Source of the DNA: Schistocerca nitens | Taxonomy: Eukaryota > Arthropoda > Insecta > Orthoptera > Acrididae | Length of the DNA stretch: 64,000 bases | Direction: 5' to 3' | Assembly (NCBI RefSeq): GCF_023898315.1 | Contig: NC_064622.1 | Coordinates: 178,146,178-178,210,177 of the forward strand | Part shown: positions 57,553 through 64,000 of the stretch, in pieces | How the letters are laid out: every line of letters begins with the position of its first letter | Numbering within the stretch: position 1 is the stretch's first letter | Notes under the pieces: generated by a model | The model's input: the letters and a program-made list of their open reading frames with translations, nothing else | The model's database searches: none | What the model was told of the DNA's origin: nothing | Program-made: the position numbers and the translations under genes

Positions 57553-58279
57553 TGTATTGCATCAAAGGCTTGTAGATGTGACAACCAATCAGAGCTGTAT
57601 ATCTTGCAATCACAATCATGTTGGGGCCATACAAGGGTTATATGAAACTGAAACAGAATTCTAGGCTGCTCCCAATGTCTGTCAGTGAAAATGCTGTGGT
57701 GCTTTGAGCAGCTGTGTCTTTACCACATTGACTGCTGCACATGTAATGATGTATGTTCCATCGCTGTGCCAAGAAAGGCCATGGTGTCGTGTGTAAAGGC
57801 TCTGCTGTGTTGGTGGCAGCACCTGGCAGTGTTAATCAGTTTCAGCTGTAACATCCATTGAAGTGTATCATTAAAAATACTGACTTTGGCATACTTCCAA
57901 ACATCGGAAAAGCATCCCTTTTGATCTGCACAGGTTTAACTGCAGACCCTATGCTGGGAACCTCACAACCTTTTGGATATGCCATTGTATAAGTGAGAAG
58001 AAATATTGACAATAGTTCCTGAATGCAATCAATATTACCAACACACCAATACATCAGATACTAACTCAATGATTTAATGATGGAGTGCAAAGTGCTCAGT
58101 TAAGTCTGTGAAGAAGAATTCTGGGATTCTGCAGACAAGCAAAGGAGGAGACATAGCCCAGGGATTGAGCAGTAACTTAAAGGAGCAGTTAGGACTACTG
58201 TTCTATAAACATCTAAGTCTACAACTGGCTTTCTTAATGTGACAATTGGATTTGCGCTGGTCTGCAGCACACGTGAAGT

Positions 58280-58337
<58 letters not shown>

Positions 58338-59346
58338 ACAGCATGTGGTACCACAAAAAAATTCTATGGAAATCCTCCTTATTCTTTTTAACTTTATACA
58401 TGAAAAAGGATGATTTCCTACCTCATGAAGAAAGTATTTTAAATCTCCTCCTAAAATCTGGAATCTCAGAGTAGCTTTTGTAGTATTTCACCCACTAGCT
58501 GCCTGGGAAAGACATCGCAATGGGTTACTAGCCACTGTCTTGGCTGGCCCTTAGAATCCAGTCAGCCACTTTGATTAAGGAAACACCATTTCACTGTCGG
58601 TAACCTGATCAAGCTGTAAGTGGCTGTATGAATGGTTTTCCGGTGTATGACATAACGGGCATTTTATTCAGTGTTCAGAAAGGATGCAATACTACTCGGA
58701 GGCAGAAAGCATCATAATTCTCATGCAGCTCCGTGTATTTGGTTTCCAGGAATGCTGGATGATGATTTTGTTTTATGCTCCTCACTGCCTCCCTGAAACC
58801 AATTAACAGTTTTAATTAATAATTGAGAGACTGCAGAGATGTGCTGAAAACAATAGCTTCACACTTATCTCTGAAAAATGAATGTATGTGTGTTTTTGTT
58901 TTTGTTGTGTGTGTTCTGTGTATGTGTGTGTTTTGTGTGGTATTATTGTGTGGTGTGTTGTATTGTTTTGTTAAGCTTCCTGGTTTGGAATGATAGCCAC
59001 AAGAGGTTTGTGGACACAGTTTTTAATAATAACTTTAAATGGGTCCTACAGCTGAAACAGCTTAGCACATTGACTGCCAGCTGCTGCCGCCTACAAAGCT
59101 TTTATACTTGATGTCATGGCCTTGCTTGGCATGCTGATGAAACATACATCACTACATGTGCAGCAGGCAACTTGTTAAAGACACAGTTGCTCACAGCAAC
59201 CACAGCATGTCCATCAGAAGACTTTGGGAGCAGCCAAGAAGTCTGTTTCAGTTTCGTATAACCCTTGTATGGTCCCAACATGATTGTGACTGCAAGATAT
59301 ACAGGTCTGCTTGGTTGTCTCATCTACAAGCCTCTGATGCTGTACA
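57553..59346. repeat. Unassigned foldback element with ~330-bp inverted arms
   Basis: About 57553-57905 is the diverged reverse complement of about 59000-59346: shared words include ctgtatatcttgca, cacaatcatgttgg and ccatacaagggttata. The 1.1-kb centre has no ORF with a known domain and includes an A55 run (58281-58335). It starts just after the LINE tail at 57541. I cannot place it in a family. Confidence 0.7.
58281..58335. repeat. A55 homopolymer
   Basis: Uninterrupted A run in the centre of the foldback element. Its exact length may be unreliable in an assembly. Confidence 0.95.
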
Positions 59347-59770
59347 CCAAGAGGGACTCATTCTGTCACAAAGGCTTAAATATCCAGCCTCACCTGCAGC
59401 TATGTGTGATGAGCTACCACCTTCCAACATTAACAGTGAAATGTTATTGTTGTTGTACAGCTTGTTAACTTTCAGTTGGCAGACTGCTCCCTAGTCCAGA
59501 ATCAGTAGAAGTTGGCAGATGTCAGAAGGGTTCAGTCGGCAGTCATTTGTTTTTTTGTCTGCAGCCAACATTAGGTAGCTGACCGTATTGTGTGTGGTAC
59601 TTATTGTTGCCTGTTTTTGTTATTGTTTTGCATTTAATTTTTTGAGTGTTTTTTATTTGCAGTACATTATCAAAACGAGTGATAAGACAGTTCCTGGCCA
59701 TCTCAGGAGTCACCCATAATAAATCAGTGCTACATAGCGATGCTCACAAAGTTGTATTGAATGCAATTGG
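59347..59770. other. No gene recognised
   Basis: Background ORFs; GT-rich near 59600. Confidence 0.4.
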
Positions 59771-60070
59771 ATGCTGCAAAATGGAAAGGGAGTGGAAAGA
59801 ATTGATCCAATCCATTTACAAATCTTCTGTGAGAAATGCTACATAGACCTACACAGGACAAAGCATGCAAAACATTGTGAGGTTCAAACAGTTACTAAAA
59901 CTCATCCTGGCGAATTGCTGGAAAGAACTGATCCAATCAATTTACAGATCTTCTGTGAGAACTGCCATATAGGCCTACACAGGACAAAGCATGCAAAGCA
60001 TTGGGAGGTTCAAACAATTACAAAAAATCATCCTGGTGAATCACTGGAAATGCCTCTTAAGAAAAGATGA
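59771..60070 (+). CDS. Hypothetical 99-aa protein with a tandem 42-residue Cys/His repeat
   Basis: ATG at 59771, stop at 60068-60070. Residues 10-51 and 52-93 are two copies of one 42-residue unit (RIDPIHLQIFCEKCYIDLHR... and RTDPINLQIFCENCHIGLHR...), encoded by a 126-bp tandem DNA duplication (about 59798-59924 and 59925-60051). Each unit has CX2CX4HX3HX2H (C20, C23, H28, H32, H35 and C62, C65, H70, H74, H77), which could bind a metal. I do not recognise a family. No promoter or intron signal was identified; a candidate AATAAA lies at 60338. It may be a fragment of an unknown repeat or a pseudogene exon. Confidence 0.4.
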   Translation: MLQNGKGVERIDPIHLQIFCEKCYIDLHRTKHAKHCEVQTVTKTHPGELLERTDPINLQIFCENCHIGLHRTKHAKHWEVQTITKNHPGESLEMPLKKR

Positions 60071-60671
60071 GTCTCAATTTTAGATCTTTTGTTAGATATC
60101 ACTTTGAAGAAGCCCTTTATTTTGTCCAAAGTGCTTTGTATTGTGCCTATCATTACTGCCATATTGCTTCATACGAAAACACAGCTGGTTACTATACTAT
60201 TTCAAAACAGACTGATATTACAGTACAGTCCCATTGTTGATGAAATTATCTGTAATACAGCCACATCAGAAGTGAGGAAGAAACAAAGACATAAAGGGAA
60301 TATCATGACAGTGGAAGCAAATGACCATATGGTTTGAAATAAACACGAAAAACTGCCACTCAGTGTGTTGTATATTTTATTTCTATTTCATACTGTTCCC
60401 TTTCCTTTTGATAAATCAGCTTAATGGCTGCAGTTAGAATGTTTTTTAATGATGTTCATGTACAAACAACATTTAAAGTGATTTTCACTTGTGTGTGAGA
60501 CTTCTGCTGTCGCAGAAGCACAATGTGCAGTTTATGGTGCCAGCACTGCAGAGGCCAGGCATGGCTTCCCCCCCCCCCCCCCCCCCTACCCGTACAGTTC
60601 CTCGACCCGCTTCAGCCTATCTGGAAACCCCCAAACATTGCTGCTCCCTCTAAACTCTGCTGCCTTAAAGT
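60071..60671. other. No gene recognised; C20 run at 60568-60587
   Basis: AT-rich, then a C homopolymer. An 82-codon plus frame (60089-60337) has no domain I know. Confidence 0.4.
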
Positions 60672-60800
60672 CAACACACTGTAGTAGTAGTAGTAGTCGT
60701 TATCCTCAGTGCAAATACTGGGTCAACGCAGCTTTCAATGTGAGTCTATCCTTTACAAGGCCTCTTAATTTCTGAAAACTACTGCAAGCTACATCTAAAC
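60672..60800 (-). mobile_element. 3' end of an RTE-type LINE (third subfamily)
   Basis: The layout matches the 3' ends at 31117 and 43418: a triplet repeat (tagtagtagtag), then gttatcctcagtgcaaatac...gcagctttcaatgtga...tcctttacaagg, parallel to gtcttcagtcctgagactgg...gcagctctccatgcta. Diverged and short. Confidence 0.55.
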
Positions 60801-60850
60801 AGCTCTGCCCCCCCCCTCCTCCCCCCACACTTCCCTCCTTTATCAGTTTG

Positions 60851-61429
60851 ACTATACCTTGATGTACAGTGAAATAGCCCATAAAATTTATTTAGTACCC
60901 ATAGCCATCTGTGCAACATGCATAGCTTAACAACCCATGGAACAAATTTTTAATGCCTATTTGCAAATGATGTAGCATAGACAGTCCTGAGCTCAGTTGA
61001 GAAAGGAGTAGTGGGAGGAGTAACACCTCGTTAAAAAAAAACCGTGGTTCACTTGGCCTGGGTGATAGTACCTCATGACGGTCCCTTGCCAGGATATGGT
61101 GAAGACCTTAATGGCAGCAAAGACAGGGAATGTGGAATTCAGAACTGCAGAGCTTGCAGAAGAGGCAACCTATCTTTCTTGGGCTAATATGGATGGAACC
61201 CACGGTCTTGTAGGATGAGGAAGGATCCTTGAAGGCTAAAGGAGTAAACCCTGACAGAAAATTCTTGATATACTCTTGGTATAAAGAGCCCCTCTACTAC
61301 ACCAATGGGTTCCTAGGAAGGCAGATGAGCTGATAGGGGGTCCTGAAGCCCTCAACAGCAGACCAGACACAGGGACAACCAAGCTTTCCCCTCTGGTTGG
61401 AAAGACGGATGAAGGATGCAGCATGTTTG
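60851..61429. other. Probable upstream part of the following LINE, not resolved
   Basis: Higher GC after 61020. A reading AELAEEATYLSWANMDG near 61145-61195 may be decayed EN sequence, but it is not convincing. Confidence 0.35.
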
Positions 61430-63384
61430 GAATATCCAAATATATATGGAAAGAAATTCATGAACCCCACATTCATAGTGTTGACTTTGCTATCACAAAC
61501 AAACTTATTGCTCACCTTGATGAATTATCTTCTGGCATAAGTGAAAGACTCTTGAGCTTATGCCTCAAACTCACCAATAACCTGTGCATTACAGTTACCA
61601 GTGCATACATTCAGACCCTTACTTGTGAAAATGAGAAGGAAGCCTTCTACTACCAACCCGAAATGCTTCTAACAAGAATAACCCAAACTGACAAGATCAA
61701 TCTCTTGGGAGGCTTCAGTGTACAAGCTGGCAGCAACTCAACACTATGGCCAAAGGTAATTGGAAAAGAGGGGGTATGGAAGTGCAATTCTAATGGAACT
61801 CTTATGCTCATGAAATGCTCAGCATACAACTTAGTTATCACTAATAACTTCTTCAGGCAGAAGGATAAGTTTTAAACCTCATGGGAACATACACAGTCAA
61901 AATACTGCCACATAAATTTTTACGTAATTGTGCACACAGAGACCAACGTGATGTCATTATCACAAAATCATTGACAAGTTCTGATGACTGCTGAATGGAC
62001 CACTGACTGATACAGTATGTGATGATCCTTCACATTTACTCACAACGAAGGAAACAAAGAAACCCTGCAAGATCTAAATTGAATGTGGACCATTTTAAGG
62101 ATAGTAGCAATAAAGAAAAATTCCAGAAACTCTTCAAGAAAAGGCTACTGGGTAAACACCCTGAAAGCACTGAAGAACATTGGGGGGGGGGGGGGGGGGG
62201 CACTGAATGCTGCAATAATGTCAGCTGCTGAAGAATCAGTTGAGTACTGCAAGATCAAATACCAAGACTGATTTGACAAAAATGACCAAAAAATTCAGGC
62301 ACTACTAAACAAAAAGAGAAAGGCACACCAGGCTTGGGAGAGCAATCCTAAGCCAATCACCAAAAAAAGAGACTATCAAGAAGCAAGGCAGAAGTGCAGA
62401 GAAAACTCATTTTCTGAAAAGCAAATGGTGGATGATGATATCTCAAGAAATGCAACATCTAGCAGAAACTAACAACACTCCCACTTTCTTCAGCATGACG
62501 GAAACTATATATGCCCCCTTAACTCAAGGTCTAAACCCACTTAAATCTAGGGATAGCTCTACCTTCCTGAAGGACAACTCCTTTAACACAATATGGAGGG
62601 ACCATTTCCAAGAACTCTTGAATAAAGACCCAGATATCAATGAAACAATATTTGCCATAGTTCTGCAGTAACCTACAAAACCTCATCTTGGTGAAGTCCC
62701 TTCACTACAAGAAGTTGAGATAGCTATTAAAAAAACAACTCAAAAATGACAAAGCTGCTGGATCAGAAAGAAACCCTGCTGAATTTTTCAAGAAAGATGG
62801 ACGTGTCGTCACTGAATGTATACTAATTCTCCTTATCAAAATATGGAGCAGTAAAACCATTCCTCCTCATTTCAGAGATGCATTGATAGTCACCATCTCC
62901 AAAAAAAAGGCGACAGAACTGACTATGGTAACTTCTGTGCACATCCCTTCTATCTGCTGCTGGAAAAAGATTTGTTCAACTTCTGTCCGCTGCCTGACAC
63001 CTCTCACTGAAGTTTGTTTACTTGAATCACAGTGTGGATTTTGATCTAATTGCAGTACCACAGATATGATTTTCTGTGCCAGACAAATGCATCAGAAATG
63101 TACAGAACAACATCCTCTGTACAATGCATTCATAGATCTCTTCAAGGCTTTTGACTCAGTCAAGGGAGATACCTTTATGGAAGATCTTAGTTAAAATAGG
63201 CTGTCCTGTGAAGTGCATTAACATTCTTAGACTACTGCATGATAACATGAATGGCGTAGTTCTTGTCAACAATGACCCTGGAGATAATTTCAAAATCACG
63301 ATGGTTGTGAAGCAAAGTTGTGCAATAGCTCCCACTTCATTTTCATTATTTGTTGGAACTATACTTCATCTTGTCAATGGGAAG
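61430..63384 (+). pseudogene. RTE-like LINE fragment: endonuclease and start of RT (decayed)
   Basis: EN: HSVDFAITNKLIAHLDEL, GISERLLSLCLKLTNN, INLLGGFSVQAGSNSTLWPKV (GDFN expected, so GGFS lacks the catalytic Asp), GKEGVWKCNSNGTLMLMKCS. Linker: QHLAETNNTPTFFSMTETIYAP. RT: TTDMIFCARQMHQKCTEQH, NAFIDLFKAFDSVKGD (motif A), LRLLHDNMNGVVLVNND, VVKQSCAIAPTSFSLF. It ends at GTILHLVNGKLP where the tRNA-like unit starts. Many stops and shifts and a G19 run at 62182-62200. Confidence 0.8.
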
Positions 63385-63700
63385 CTGCCAGGAAGTTTCA
63401 TATCAGCGCACACTCCGCTGCAGAGTGAAAATCTCATTCTGGAAACATCCCCCCAGGCTGTGGCTAAGCCATGTCTCCGCTATATCCTTTCTTTCAGGAG
63501 TGCTAGTTCTGCAAGGTTCGCAGGAGAGCTTCTGTAAAGTTTGGAAGGTAGGAGACGAGGTACTGGCAGAAGTAAAGCTGTGAGTACCGGGCGTGAGTCG
63601 TGCTTCGGTAGCTCAGTTGGTAGAGCACTTGCCCGCGAAAGGCAAAGGTCCCGAGTTCGAGTCTCGGTCGGGCACACAGTTTTAATCTGCCAGGAAGTTT
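63385..63700 (+). repeat. tRNA-like SINE unit bounded by a 14-bp direct repeat
   Basis: ctgccaggaagttt at 63385-63398 and 63687-63700 bounds a ~300-bp unit with cgcacactccgctgcagag, a middle part, and a tRNA-like segment near its right end. The unit is a family I recognise from insects; the 14-mer is either its target duplication or its own repeat boundary. Confidence 0.75.
63601..63674 (+). other. tRNA-like segment (CGA anticodon), part of the SINE, not a true tRNA gene
   Basis: A cloverleaf can be drawn: A box tagctcagttggtagagc, anticodon stem ttgcc/ggcaa with loop cgcgaaa (CGA), B box gagttcgagtctcgg, and a 7-bp acceptor with wobbles and one mismatch. CGA would be Ser, but the variable arm is short (a real Ser tRNA has a long one) and position 33 is G rather than T. 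Confidence 0.75.
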
Positions 63701-64000
63701 GAAAAGGTTTAGATGCCTCGGGAAGAGATTGTAAGGGAATTTTGATTCGTGGGGGTGGTGCTCTTCAGGCACATGGTAGGCAATTTTTTATGTACTTAGC
63801 AACATTTCGCCATGTGTTGCTGTCCCACCAATATTTTGCGGAAATATGGGCGTTTATGGCTCGTCGTCCACTGTGGAAAGCTTGGATGCTCTTATGGCAC
63901 TGGGCAATAATTCTTGATTACAAATCCTTTGGTATTACTAATACCCAGGGGGTCTTACGATATAAAATTCCGTCCTCTGTAACAAAATCTGGATGGGAGC

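Noticed and set aside
58100-58354. Phe-rich minus-strand protein
   Set aside because: Translation of the A55 run.
63601-63674. Apparent tRNA-Ser(CGA) gene
   Set aside because: Short variable arm, G at position 33, weak acceptor stem, and location at a fixed place in a repeat unit; treated as a SINE part.

Overview
The window reads as animal, most likely insect, intergenic DNA from a large transposon-rich genome. I found no host protein-coding gene, rRNA gene, bacterial operon signal or CRISPR array. The mix of families (Tc1/mariner, Penelope-like elements, RTE, CR1/Jockey-type, I/R1-type and R4/Dong-type non-LTR retrotransposons, Ty3/gypsy Gag-Pro, tRNA-derived SINEs) and several repeats I recognise point to an orthopteran-like insect such as a grasshopper or locust. 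That host assignment is inference from memory of repeat families, not from a search.

Layout. 0-4 kb: an end of Penelope-like element (PLE) family A, then a long-TIR mariner-like element and an intact Tc1-like element back to back, then a PLE-A fragment. 5.6-10.4 kb: an inverted pair of PLE family B copies, with an intact mariner (5637-6971) inside one arm. 10.5-19.6 kb: an inverted pair of PLE family C, with a 6-kb I/R1-type LINE inserted in one copy. 19.6-26.5 kb: CR1/Jockey-type LINE remnants, one split by a SINE and by an inverted pair of PLE family D. 27.5-30.5 kb: degenerate Ty3/gypsy Gag-Pro on the minus strand. 31.1-34.6 kb: near full-length RTE LINE holding a SINE. 34.6-36.1 kb: 3' half of an R4/Dong-type LINE with a restriction-like endonuclease domain, ending in a TAA repeat. 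39.2-42.1 kb: decayed Tc1-like element split by a probable 1.74-kb solo LTR. 43.4-45.7 kb: second RTE copy. 45.7-47.4 kb: near-perfect PLE-A palindrome with a 19-bp target duplication. 48.5-57.5 kb: two CR1-type LINEs head to head, the minus one with a PHD/esterase ORF1, a truncated mariner next to it and an RTE-like insertion. 57.5-59.3 kb: an unassigned foldback element. 59.8-60.1 kb: a small ORF with a tandem Cys/His repeat. 61.4-63.7 kb: a LINE fragment ended by a tRNA-like SINE unit.

The most striking pattern is that all four PLE families whose coding bodies are readable (A-D) occur as head-to-head inverted pairs with 3' ends outward. Each 3' end carries a hammerhead-ribozyme-like core (CTGANGA, hairpin, GAAA) followed by a short self-complementary stem III. 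Insertion order can be read from target-site duplications, several of them confirmed by reading frames that continue across the insertion. Two transposase genes (Tc1-like 1888-2910, mariner 5736-6809) look intact; nearly everything else is broken by stops, frameshifts or lost catalytic residues.
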